Assembly: GCF_001428565.1 (NCBI RefSeq)
Contig: NZ_LMIA01000008.1
Span: forward strand, 1,383-65,382
Source: Nocardioides sp. Root190
GTDB taxonomy: Bacteria > Actinomycetota > Actinomycetes > Propionibacteriales > Nocardioidaceae
DNA: 64,000 nt
Direction of reading: 5' to 3'
The notes beneath the pieces are model-generated. The model worked only from the letters and a program-made list of their open reading frames with translations, was not told the origin of the DNA and made no database searches. Shown here in pieces: positions 24,535 through 32,820 of this stretch (its first letter is position 1; every line of letters begins with the position of its first letter). The translations under genes and the position numbers were made by a program.

Positions 24535-26019
24535 ATGGCAGCAGGCGACATCCAGCCGGATCCGTCCGATCGTGCGATCGTCCCCCGCTCCGACCGACAC
24601 CAGGTGGTCGTCATCGGCTCGGGCTTCGGTGGTCTGTTCGGGACCAAGGCCCTGCGCCGGGCCGACGTCGACGTGACGATGATCGCGAAGACGACCCACC
24701 ACCTCTTCCAGCCGCTGCTCTACCAAGTGGCGACCGGGATCCTCTCGGAGGGCGAGATCGCCCCGCCGACGCGTGAGGTCCTCGCGAACCAGAAGAACGC
24801 CCAGGTCCTGCTCGGCCAGGTCACCGGGATCGACCTGGACAACCGCCTGATCACCTCCCACGTGCTGGGACGCGAGCTCGTGACGCCGTACGACTCCCTC
24901 ATCGTCGCTGCCGGCGCCGGGCAGTCGTACTTCGGCAACGACCACTTCGCGGAGTTCGCTCCGGGCATGAAGAGCATCGATGACGCCCTCGAGCTGCGCG
25001 GCCGGATCTTCGGCGCCTTCGAGATGGCCGAGCTCGGCGCCGCCCGTGGTGAGAACGTCGACCACCTGCTGACCTTCGTGGTCGTGGGTGCCGGTCCGAC
25101 CGGTGTGGAGATGGCCGGCCAGATCGCCGAGCTCGCCCACCGCACGCTGACCCGCGACTTCCGTGCGATCAGCACCCGCCAGGCCCGCGTCATCCTCGTC
25201 GACGCCGCGCCGCAGGTGCTGCCGCCGTTCGGCGCCAAGCTCGGCAAGTGGACCCAGGAGAAGCTCGAGAAGCTCGGCGTCGAGGTCATGCTCGGTGCGC
25301 TGGTGTCCGAGGTCGACGAGCGTGGTCTCGTCGTGAAGTACAAGGACGGCAGCTCGCAGCGCGTCGAGGCCGTCGCGAAGGTCTGGGCCGCCGGTGTGCA
25401 GGCCAACCCGCTCGGCAAGCAGCTCGCCGAGCAGACCGGCGCCCCCCTCGACCGCGCCGGCCGGATCTCGGTCAACCCCGACCTCACCCTCCCGGGCTAC
25501 CCCGAGGTGTTCGTGGTCGGCGACATGATCTCGCTCGACAACCTCCCCGGTGTCGCGCAGGTCGCGATCCAGGGCGCGAAGTACGCCGCCAAGGAGATCG
25601 AGGGACGCCTCGAGGGCAAGCCCTCGCAGCCGCCGTTCCGCTACTTCGACAAGGGCTCGATGGCCATCATCAGCCGCTTCCGCGCGGTCGCGATGGTCGG
25701 CAAGCTGCGGATCACCGGCGTCGTCGCCTGGCTGATGTGGCTCGTCGTGCACCTCGTCTACCTCACCGGCTTCAAGAACCGCCTGACTGCCGTGCTCCGC
25801 TGGGCTGTGTCCTTCATCGGCACCGGCCGCTCGGAGCGCACCTCGACCGAGCAGCAGATCTTCGCCCGGGTCGCGCTCCAGCGCCTCGCGCGCGGCGCGA
25901 CCGACCTGGTCTCCGAGCCGGGTGAGCACGACGCCGAGCGGCGCCGTGAGGAGCTCGAGGCGCAGGCGGCCGAAGAGGCCCGGCTCAGCGACGAGAACAA
26001 GCGCGGCGTCAAGGTCTGA
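24535..26019 (+). CDS. ndh: Type II NADH dehydrogenase (Ndh-like, FAD)
   Basis: A 494-residue flavoprotein. The FAD site is 'VVVIGSGFGGLFGTKAL' (about 21-37) and the NADH site 'FVVVGAGPTGVEMAGQIAELA' (about 180). It also has 'VWAAGVQANPLGKQL', 'VFVVGDM' and 'VAIQGAKYAAKEI' as in NDH-2. A hydrophobic C-terminal stretch ('WLMWLVVHLVYLTGF') attaches it to the membrane. It transfers electrons from NADH to menaquinone without proton pumping. I chose the second ATG (24535) because AGGAGGA lies 5-11 nt before it; the ATG at 24517 has no such site. Confidence 0.9.
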   Translation: MAAGDIQPDPSDRAIVPRSDRHQVVVIGSGFGGLFGTKALRRADVDVTMIAKTTHHLFQPLLYQVATGILSEGEIAPPTREVLANQKNAQVLLGQVTGIDLDNRLITSHVLGRELVTPYDSLIVAAGAGQSYFGNDHFAEFAPGMKSIDDALELRGRIFGAFEMAELGAARGENVDHLLTFVVVGAGPTGVEMAGQIAELAHRTLTRDFRAISTRQARVILVDAAPQVLPPFGAKLGKWTQEKLEKLGVEVMLGALVSEVDERGLVVKYKDGSSQRVEAVAKVWAAGVQANPLGKQLAEQTGAPLDRAGRISVNPDLTLPGYPEVFVVGDMISLDNLPGVAQVAIQGAKYAAKEIEGRLEGKPSQPPFRYFDKGSMAIISRFRAVAMVGKLRITGVVAWLMWLVVHLVYLTGFKNRLTAVLRWAVSFIGTGRSERTSTEQQIFARVALQRLARGATDLVSEPGEHDAERRREELEAQAAEEARLSDENKRGVKV

Positions 26020-26037
26020 TCGAAGCGGCAGGACACG

Positions 26038-26682
26038 TCAGGAAGTCTGCTGCTCCCGGACTGCTCGGGGCAGGATGAACACGCCCTCGGCCTCGGCGGT
26101 GACGCCGTTGGGGCCGATGACGTGGGCCTTCGCCCACGTCTTGATGCCTTCCTCGCGGTCGATCCACGCCTCGATCCGCAAGTCACCCAGCGGGGTGCCC
26201 TGGCGGTAGACGATCGTCAGCGTCCCGGTCATGCCGGGCCGTCCGGCTGCGCCGACCGCGTGCCCGAGCACCTGGTCGAGCAGCAGTGAGACCACGCCGC
26301 CGTGGACCAGTCCGGGCGGTCCCTCGTACGGCGCACCGCAGTGGAAGTCGGTCTCGGCGCGGCCGCTCGGGTCACTGCGGACCGCCAGCGGCGGGGCGAT
26401 GGGATTGCGCAACCCGATCACGGGGTTGCCCCACGGCCGTCGCCGGCCACCGGTCAGGTGCTCCTGGCCGAGGGTCTGGGTACGGCGGACCTTGCGCAGC
26501 CGCGCCACGGCGGTCTCGACGTCGGCGTGCGCCGCGCGTACCTCGTCCTCCTCGACGTCCGACATGACGCACAGGTCCACGAGCTCGCGGGCCGCGTCCG
26601 CCAGCGGCCGCCACACCTGCGCCTCCCGTTCGACGACGGCGGCCTCGTCGGAGGGGAGATCGGTGGGGAGGTGCCAGTTCAT
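26038..26682 (-). CDS. PaaI-family hotdog thioesterase
   Basis: A 214-residue protein. The C-terminal 120 residues are a hotdog thioesterase ('HCGAPYEGPPGLVHGGVVSLLLDQVLGHAV', 'TGTLTIVYRQGTPLGDLRIEAW', 'AEAEGVFI'). The N-terminal 85 residues are helical and charged. It probably hydrolyses an acyl-CoA. It is convergent with ndh (18 bp apart). A KstR-like palindrome lies 12 bp upstream of its ATG, hinting at control by a lipid-responsive TetR regulator. Confidence 0.83.
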   Translation of the reverse strand: MNWHLPTDLPSDEAAVVEREAQVWRPLADAARELVDLCVMSDVEEDEVRAAHADVETAVARLRKVRRTQTLGQEHLTGGRRRPWGNPVIGLRNPIAPPLAVRSDPSGRAETDFHCGAPYEGPPGLVHGGVVSLLLDQVLGHAVGAAGRPGMTGTLTIVYRQGTPLGDLRIEAWIDREEGIKTWAKAHVIGPNGVTAEAEGVFILPRAVREQQTS

Positions 26683-26693
26683 GGTGGCCAGAG

Positions 26694-26707
26694 TAGAACA
26701 GGTTCTC
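26694..26707. promoter_or_regulatory. KstR-like operator (TAGAACAGGTTCTC)
   Basis: The 14-mer matches the KstR-type consensus TnnAACnnGTTnnA at all but the last base and forms the palindrome GAACAGGTTC. It sits between the divergent thioesterase and GNAT genes, at promoter distance from the thioesterase. KstR-like regulators control sterol and lipid catabolism in actinobacteria; assignment to this protein is inference. Confidence 0.5.
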
Positions 26708-26755
26708 GTTTTATTGGAGGGCAACTCCCACCCGGGCTCGGGCACCATGGGGGCC

Positions 26756-27280
26756 ATGACTGCTCTCGTGGATCCCGATGTCGCCCGGTGGCCGAGCTGG
26801 GTGGCGATGGTCGAGGACTTCGGCGGCACTGAGGAGATGCACGGCTCGGGCCACTGGAACCTCTCCGGCGATCCCGTCGCGACCGAGGCGGGGTGCGCCG
26901 ACTTCGTCGCCATGACCGAGGTGACCGCGCCCGGTGACCTCGACGGCACGCGCGTTGCATCGTCGTACTTCTGGATCACCGCAGGCGACGGTGGGCCCGA
27001 CGACGAGGTGATCGGGTTCTTGAACCTGCGCCACACGCTCAACGACTTCCTGCTCGAGGAGGGTGGCCACATCGGCTACTCGGTGCGGCCCTCGGCGCGA
27101 CGCCGGGGCCACGCGTCGGCGGCGCTCGGCCTGGCGCTGCGCGAGGCTGCCGGGCTCGGGATCGACCGGGTGCTGGTGACCTGCGACGAGGACAACGAAC
27201 CCTCGCGACGCACGATCGAGGCGAACGGCGGCGTCCAGGAGGACGTCCGCTCCGGCAAGCGCCGCTACTGGATCAGCTGA
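26756..27280 (+). CDS. GNAT-family N-acetyltransferase
   Basis: A 174-residue protein. The acetyl-CoA loop region 'IGYSVRPSARRRGHASAALGLALREAAGLGIDRVLVTCDEDNEPSRRTIEANGG' pattern (about 100-155) is diagnostic of GNAT, with the R/Q-x-x-G-x-A-type 'RRRGHA'. The substrate is unknown. ATGs at 26747 and 26756 are both possible. The last 8 bp overlap the end of the convergent gene at 27273. Confidence 0.85.
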   Translation: MTALVDPDVARWPSWVAMVEDFGGTEEMHGSGHWNLSGDPVATEAGCADFVAMTEVTAPGDLDGTRVASSYFWITAGDGGPDDEVIGFLNLRHTLNDFLLEEGGHIGYSVRPSARRRGHASAALGLALREAAGLGIDRVLVTCDEDNEPSRRTIEANGGVQEDVRSGKRRYWIS

Positions 27281-28394
27281 CGCTGTCGGCGTAGTCGTCG
27301 GCGCCGTCGTAACCGGGACGCAGCTCCGGGCGGAGCCGGTAGATCGCGCTGGTGAACCAGTGCGGGTCGACGATGCTGGCGTTGACGACGATCAGCGGGA
27401 GGCCCGGGCGCTCGAGCAGGACCGTCCAGCGGCGGTGGCCCGGCTCGCCGACGATCGCGACAGGGGTGTGCGGGCTGCCGATGTCGACGACCTCGGAGCG
27501 CCCGGCCCGCTTGATGGTGAGCTGACCGCGTCGCAGCGAGAGCTCCGTGGTCACGCACCCGGCGCGCACGGCCCACACGGTGAGGGTGAGGAAACCCAGG
27601 ACGCCGGCGATCCCGATCGAGCTGGGCGCGCGGTCCTGCGAGGCGACGTAGGACATCACGCCGGTCGCCGCGAGCGAGGCGAGCAGGACGAGTGAGAGCG
27701 CGCGGCGCACGCCCCCGCGGACCGGGAAGTCCACGTCGGTGCTGGCCTGGCTCGCGGTGAGGTTCTCCTCGGGCTCGGTCCAGCGTCCGCGCTGGACCTG
27801 CGGACGTGTCACGACCTCGGGCGGCGGTCGGTTCGATGCCTCGTACGTCGAGCGCGAAGCCGGGGCGCTGATCCGCACGCCGTTCTCGGTGCGGGCCACC
27901 GGTGCCCGCGACGGCGGCTCGGGGGCGGGCGCAGGGCGACGGGTCGGTGGGGTCGGCTCGCTGCGCGGTGTCCGTGCTCGCGAGCGCGTCTCGCTCGGCG
28001 GCGGGTCCGCGCGCAGGGCCTCGACGACGGAGCGCCCGGCAGCTGTGGCGTTCGAGCTGGTCCGTGCGGCCGGTGCAGCCGGTGCAGCCGGTGCGGGCTC
28101 GTCGTTGCCGAGGGCGGCGAGCACCGAGCGACCGGCGTCGTTGGTGTCGGGACGCGGCACGCTCGAGCGCGCGGGGGTGTCGGCCGGTGCGCTGTCCTCG
28201 ACGGGGGAGGGGGAGGACGGCGACGCCGAGGGGAGCGACGTCGTACGGGCAGCGGGAGCCGCCGTCGCCGGAGCAGTCGCCGACCCGCCGCGAGGTGCCC
28301 CGATGACCCGGGCGTCCTTCGCGTAGGTGGCGCGCTTGTTCAACCAGGCACGGATGGTCTCCGTGTCCGGACCGAACTCGTCATTGCTCCCCAT
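27273..28394 (-). CDS. Membrane protein with Pro/Ala-rich N-terminal region and a C-terminal domain shared with two other genes here
   Basis: A 373-residue protein. Residues 1-28 ('EFGPDTETIRAWLNKRATYA') may form a short helix. About 30-220 is low-complexity Pro/Ser/Ala/Arg. Two hydrophobic segments follow at about 231-250 and 258-277. The final 90 residues end with 'GHRRWTVLLERPGLPLIVVN' and 'ASIVDPHWFTSAIYRLRPEL'. The same end domain closes the proteins at 61553 and 62176. Function unknown. The ATG at 28394 has GGAGG 9-13 nt upstream. Confidence 0.72.
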   Translation of the reverse strand: MGSNDEFGPDTETIRAWLNKRATYAKDARVIGAPRGGSATAPATAAPAARTTSLPSASPSSPSPVEDSAPADTPARSSVPRPDTNDAGRSVLAALGNDEPAPAAPAAPAARTSSNATAAGRSVVEALRADPPPSETRSRARTPRSEPTPPTRRPAPAPEPPSRAPVARTENGVRISAPASRSTYEASNRPPPEVVTRPQVQRGRWTEPEENLTASQASTDVDFPVRGGVRRALSLVLLASLAATGVMSYVASQDRAPSSIGIAGVLGFLTLTVWAVRAGCVTTELSLRRGQLTIKRAGRSEVVDIGSPHTPVAIVGEPGHRRWTVLLERPGLPLIVVNASIVDPHWFTSAIYRLRPELRPGYDGADDYADSVS

Positions 28395-28579
28395 GACAGA
28401 GTCCTCCCTTCCCCTCGCCACCCTCGAGAATACTCCGCGCGGCAGGGTGCCGTCCCCGGTTCGAAGGACTCCCGACCCTGGTCAGGACGGGCCATGCGAC
28501 CTGCTCCGAACGGGCCATGGTCGGCCCGGGGCCGGAAGGCGGGTAAATTGAGATCGATTCCCAACCAGCGGAGGTCACG

Positions 28580-29002
28580 GTGACCGACACCGACGAGCGC
28601 CCCACGGCGCTGCGCCCGACCCGGCAGCGGCTCGCGATCAACGCGGCCCTCCGGTCAGCCGTCGACTTCCAGAGCGCCCAGGAGATCCACGACGCCCTGC
28701 GTCAGAGCGGTGACAAGGTCGGTCTCGCGACCGTCTACCGGACACTGCAGGCGATGGCCGACTCCGGCGAGGTGGACGTGCGTCACGGTCCCGCCGGCGA
28801 GGCGTCGTACCGACGCTGCAGCGAGTCGCACCACCACCACCTGGTCTGCCGCTCGTGCGGGCGCACGGTCGAGATCACCGGTTCCGCGGTCGAGAAGTGG
28901 GCGCACAGCGTGGCCGACGAGCACGGCTTCACCGACGTCGCGCACACCGTCGAGCTGGTCGGGCTGTGTGCCGACTGCACCGCTGCGGCGCCGGGCAACT
29001 AG
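28580..29002 (+). CDS. Fur-family regulator, Zur/FurB-like
   Basis: A 140-residue regulator. The DNA-binding domain (about 12-80) has 'RPTRQRLAINAALRSAVDFQSAQEIHDALRQ...VGLATVYRTLQAMADSGEV' features. The metal domain has the His run 'SHHHHLVCRSCGRTVEI' with a structural Cys-x-x-Cys and a second pair 'GLCADCTA'. The His-rich sensor and Cys pairs resemble Zur (zinc) more than Fur, but the metal cannot be settled by eye. GTG start with GCGGAGG upstream. AATTGAGATCGATTCCC before it is a possible autoregulatory site. Confidence 0.87.
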   Translation: MTDTDERPTALRPTRQRLAINAALRSAVDFQSAQEIHDALRQSGDKVGLATVYRTLQAMADSGEVDVRHGPAGEASYRRCSESHHHHLVCRSCGRTVEITGSAVEKWAHSVADEHGFTDVAHTVELVGLCADCTAAAPGN

Positions 29003-29193
29003 AGTTCCCCCGGGCCGTTGGGGGGTCTGTGGTTTAGCTCCGACCTGCAGGTTGTGGACAAACGCCTTGGTGAAGTGCGGTTCCGCGGGAACGCCGATGG
29101 GCGCTTCTCGGAATGTCCGGCTCGATGGCCGGAGCGCAACCGACTTCTCCATTACGCTCGGTTGAGTCGCTGGCTCTATCTAGACTCCGCCGA

Positions 29194-30120
29194 ATGAGCG
29201 ACCTCCCGCCCCCGCCACCCTCCGGGGAGCAGGTTCCACCGCCCGGCGCCACTCCTCCTCCGCCGCCTCCCCCGGGCAACGCCGCACCTCCGCCTCCTCC
29301 GCCGGGCCCGACGCCCACACCTACTACGGCACCTGCACCGTTCGAAGCGGTGCACTACGACACCATGAGCGTGAAGGCGCTGCGCGGCACCGAGGGCAAG
29401 GCCATCAAGAAGTGGGAAGCCGACGGCTGGGAACTCGTCTCCCAGGACAAGGGCACCCTGCGGACAGAACTGCACTTCCGCAAAGTCGGGAAGAAGTTGC
29501 CGCTCATCCCGATCCTCGCGGGGCTCGCTGCCCTCTTCGTCGTCTGCGCCGTCGCGCTCGGCGCCGTAGCGCTCACCCAGGACGACGAACCGGACCAGGA
29601 CAAGGCCTCCGAAGTCGCCGACAACAACACCCCCTCCGACGAACCCACCCAGGCCGAGGTCACCGAGTCGGCCGAGCCCACTGACCCACCGTCATCGACA
29701 GAACCGGCCAAACCGACCGAACCAGCGCTACCGGCCATCCTCACGGCCAAGAACAACAAGGACCTCAAAGCACTGCTGGCGACCAAGGACGACTGCAGCG
29801 CCAAGATCACCCGGTTCGCGAAGAAGTACGAAGGCAACACGATCGCGTTCAACGGGAACGTCGGCGCCATCCAGAACCACGAAAGCTACGACACCCGGTG
29901 GGACATCCTGATCTCGGTCGGCGACTACAGCGAAACGACCGCGATCGGACCGAACTTCCGATTCACCAACGTCAACTTCGGCGAACTCAACGTGACCGGG
30001 AAGAACGCCCCCGACGAAATCGGGCTCGCGACCGAACTGCACGTGACCGCCATCCTCGGCGAGTACGACGAAGAGAAGTGCCTCTACCACCTGGAACCGG
30101 TCGAGACGAGGGGCCGGTAG
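29194..30120 (+). CDS. Membrane-anchored protein with polyproline N-terminus and extracellular DUF4839-like domain
   Basis: A 308-residue protein. Residues 1-48 are almost pure proline runs with Gly/Ala/Thr. About 49-95 hold a small cytoplasmic domain resembling DUF4177 ('YDTMSVKAL...KKWEADGWELVSQDKGTLR'). A transmembrane helix ('LPLIPILAGLAALFVVCAVALGAVAL') follows, then a Thr/Pro/Glu-rich linker. The C-terminal domain ('TAKNNKDLKALLATKDDCSA', 'TIAFNGNVGAIQNHESYDTR', 'EIGLATELHVTAILGEYDEE') matches the DUF4839 style. Function unknown. The ATG at 29194 follows a TAGACT element closely. Confidence 0.7.
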   Translation: MSDLPPPPPSGEQVPPPGATPPPPPPPGNAAPPPPPPGPTPTPTTAPAPFEAVHYDTMSVKALRGTEGKAIKKWEADGWELVSQDKGTLRTELHFRKVGKKLPLIPILAGLAALFVVCAVALGAVALTQDDEPDQDKASEVADNNTPSDEPTQAEVTESAEPTDPPSSTEPAKPTEPALPAILTAKNNKDLKALLATKDDCSAKITRFAKKYEGNTIAFNGNVGAIQNHESYDTRWDILISVGDYSETTAIGPNFRFTNVNFGELNVTGKNAPDEIGLATELHVTAILGEYDEEKCLYHLEPVETRGR

Positions 30121-30236
30121 CGCGGCAGAGCCGCGGGGCCCTGGCGGCGCTTGCTCCACCGGGCGTGCTGCAGGGCTAAGTGCAAGGATTTTGGAACGGG
30201 TCCGAAGGCGCGCTGAAGGCATTAACCTCACCTGTC

Positions 30237-31373
30237 GTGGCCGACTCCGAAGCGCTTGCTGGCGCGACGACCTGGATACCCGAAACGCCCACCACGAAGC
30301 GACGTTTCCCAATCTGGGTGATGGTCGTGAGCGGCATCGGTCTCAGCGCAGTCGTGCTGCTGGTCGTGGCGGTCGCGACGGCCGACCGATGGACTGCAGT
30401 CGACGCGCCGGCTCAGCCCGCGGTCTACAGCACCGCCGAGCATGAGACCGGGGAGTACGAGGTTCTGGATGACCTCACTCCCCCATGCTCGATCGGACAG
30501 GACTGGAACGCCTGCGTCAAGGTGTACGTCAAGTCACACGCCGCGGCCTGTCAAGGCGTGAAGCTCGCAGCTGAGGCGCAGGACTACTGCGACGGCTACG
30601 GCAAGATGATTGACGAGATGCGGAACGCGGACAGCGGTCCGGACGACTACGTCAGTTCCCTCGGCTACTACGGCCTTCTGACCAAGTACGCGCTGCTCGA
30701 TGTGACACGGACCTTGACCGTCGAGCCCAAACCAGCGAGGACACACGAAGCGGTCTGCTATCTGGGATTCGTGGGCGAGTGCGACAAGGATGCCGAGGTG
30801 ACAGGGACGATCGCGGCCGAGGCCAGTGCAGCGCTAGCCACGGTCTACGCCAACAACGAGAACTATTGCTCGAAAATTACCGGGCGCGAGTGCGTACGAC
30901 TGATGAAGCAGGAGTACTCCAAGGCATGCGACGTCGTCGACAGGAGTGCGATGACTCAGGCGGCCTGGACGCTGTGCAATGGACAAGCGCACGACATTCG
31001 ACTCACGCCTGCGACCAAGGACAGGGCTGCGGGCGAGGCGGTGTTCGGCAAGCTCACCCTCATCCAGTTGACCACCACTAAAGAAGAGCAGGTCACCGTC
31101 TCAAAGCTGCACAAGAACGACACGCCCTCCAAGCTCGAGACCGAGTTGCGGAATGAGATCAACCGTCCCGCCAACGTGCGTAGTCGTGCACAAATCAAAC
31201 AGGAGCTTCTCTTCGGAGCCGAAGAGGACGACCTCATCGCCGACGTCGACGGTGCGCTTGAGAACGAGACCATCAGCCAGACCCAGCATTGTCTGTACTT
31301 CGGATTCATCCGCAATGTCTCCGACAGCGAGATCATCGAAGGTTGTGCCGAGATCCTTTCCGACCTGAACTGA
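30237..31373 (+). CDS. Hypothetical single-pass membrane protein with Cys-rich extracellular domain
   Basis: About 378 residues. A short cytoplasmic tail and one transmembrane helix ('FPIWVMVVSGIGLSAVVLLV') precede an extracellular domain of about 320 residues. That domain has many Cys ('PCSIGQDWNACVKVY', 'AACQGVKLAAEAQDYC', 'CYLGFVGECDKDAEV', 'CLYFGFIRN...EGCAEIL'), suggesting disulfides. I do not recognise it. The GTG at 30237 is preferred because TAACCT precedes it by 8 nt; the in-frame GTG at 30180 would add 19 residues. It sits with other exported orphans of the island. Confidence 0.6.
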   Translation: MADSEALAGATTWIPETPTTKRRFPIWVMVVSGIGLSAVVLLVVAVATADRWTAVDAPAQPAVYSTAEHETGEYEVLDDLTPPCSIGQDWNACVKVYVKSHAAACQGVKLAAEAQDYCDGYGKMIDEMRNADSGPDDYVSSLGYYGLLTKYALLDVTRTLTVEPKPARTHEAVCYLGFVGECDKDAEVTGTIAAEASAALATVYANNENYCSKITGRECVRLMKQEYSKACDVVDRSAMTQAAWTLCNGQAHDIRLTPATKDRAAGEAVFGKLTLIQLTTTKEEQVTVSKLHKNDTPSKLETELRNEINRPANVRSRAQIKQELLFGAEEDDLIADVDGALENETISQTQHCLYFGFIRNVSDSEIIEGCAEILSDLN

Positions 31374-31512
31374 GACGTGCTGGCGCAGCTACCTGGGCCC
31401 CTCGACGCGATGACACCGGCGCACGGGTGGGTGGTTCGCTCCACAAGTCGTACGTTGCTTTCAGGTCGGCGAAACGGACCCGTCAGACGTTATCGGCTGA
31501 GATGCTCGTGTC

Positions 31513-32811
31513 GTGCTCATCGACCCGGTCCCCCACCGAGACGTGGACGGAGTCTGCGACCTCTGCTGCGCCGACAGCGGCGATGCCAATCTTTGCCACA
31601 GCTGCCGGAAGAACACCCGTGCCCTCGGACTCGACCTCGACGACATGTCGCTCTACCCGCTTGGTCTGGCGGTCAAGGGTGGTGCCTTGGCGAACGCTCT
31701 GTGGCGATACAAACGGGCAGACACTGTTGCTGTGCGCGCCACAGCAACCGATGACCTGCAGGATGCGATCAACGATCGCCTTCCGCGAATAGCAACTCAC
31801 TTCCCCCGGTATCACGCGGTCACTTTCGTTCCAGGGAGGCAATCTGGGTCCGATAGTGTCCGCGACCTCTTCGCGAACACGACATGGGGCCAGAGGAACC
31901 TCATCATGTCACTTCTGGAAGTCAACGACTACGACAAGGCCACTCACACCGCTGACCCCAACCGGTTTGGGTGCCGCTCAGTCCAGGGCCATGTCCTCCT
32001 GCTGGATGACACCTTCACCACTGGCGCGACGTCGTTCAGCGCAGCACGCACTCTACTGTCAGCTGGCGCAAGCCACGTCTCCATCGTCGTCATCGGCCGA
32101 CACGCCGCGCGCGATTGGGGGTCAGGGGAATACTGGGATCGGGTCCAGCGACGCATGGCGACCGGCGAGTTCTGCCCGGAGTGTCGCCAGAGCATCGGCC
32201 GGCACCGCACCCTGCCCACCAGCGTGGGAAACCCACAGGGTCAAGGCGCCTACAGCGACGAAGAAGAGCCTCCCGACCGTCAAGGGTGGCCAGAGGACCC
32301 GCAGCGGTGGACCGCGGACCCGCCGGTCGCGACCCCTCGGCCGCAGCGATCCCCGTCGCCCCCGGTCCAGACGTCCACAAGCGCCGTCGTCCCGGCGCCC
32401 GTGCCTGCTGGGCCCGGACTGATCAAGCGCGGCCTGAAGTGGATCGGGATCGGAGTGTTCGCGGTGGTCTCCGTAGCGATATACATCGACCAGTCGACCG
32501 TCTCAACGCCCAACACCAATCAAACCGAGTCCCAGGAGGACCCTGTCCGCGACAGCTCCCCCAACCGGAAGGCGGCAATCGACCTGATCGAATCCAACGC
32601 CACCCGGTATGACATGGCGGGGGTACCGCGCGGTCCCATCGCGGAAGGCATCGAGTACGTCTGCAGCGACTACATCGCCGAAGGGCGCTCGCAGTCCGAG
32701 TACGAGTCGGATATGGAAGGCTTCGCGACAAACGACACCGCCCGGAACGCGCTGCCTTTCATCACCTACATCGGCGAGGTCGTCTACGCCGACAGCGACA
32801 ACATCTGCTGA
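31513..32811 (+). CDS. ComF-like phosphoribosyltransferase fused to a transmembrane segment and extracellular domain
   Basis: A 432-residue protein. Residues 15-31 form a zinc-knuckle-like cluster (Cys15, 18, 28, 31, as in ComF). 'ALWRYKRADT' recalls the ComF LKxxg segment. The PRPP-binding motif is 'VLLLDDTFTTGATSFSAA' (161-178). 'GEFCPECRQSIG' (about 219-230) is a second metal-type pair. A Pro-rich linker (about 250-300), one transmembrane helix (about 308-326) and an extracellular tail of about 100 residues with two Cys follow. The tail weakly recalls DUF732. The GTG at 31513 is chosen. It is convergent with dprA, 9 bp apart. Confidence 0.72.
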   Translation: MLIDPVPHRDVDGVCDLCCADSGDANLCHSCRKNTRALGLDLDDMSLYPLGLAVKGGALANALWRYKRADTVAVRATATDDLQDAINDRLPRIATHFPRYHAVTFVPGRQSGSDSVRDLFANTTWGQRNLIMSLLEVNDYDKATHTADPNRFGCRSVQGHVLLLDDTFTTGATSFSAARTLLSAGASHVSIVVIGRHAARDWGSGEYWDRVQRRMATGEFCPECRQSIGRHRTLPTSVGNPQGQGAYSDEEEPPDRQGWPEDPQRWTADPPVATPRPQRSPSPPVQTSTSAVVPAPVPAGPGLIKRGLKWIGIGVFAVVSVAIYIDQSTVSTPNTNQTESQEDPVRDSSPNRKAAIDLIESNATRYDMAGVPRGPIAEGIEYVCSDYIAEGRSQSEYESDMEGFATNDTARNALPFITYIGEVVYADSDNIC

Positions 32812-32820
32812 CCACCTGGT

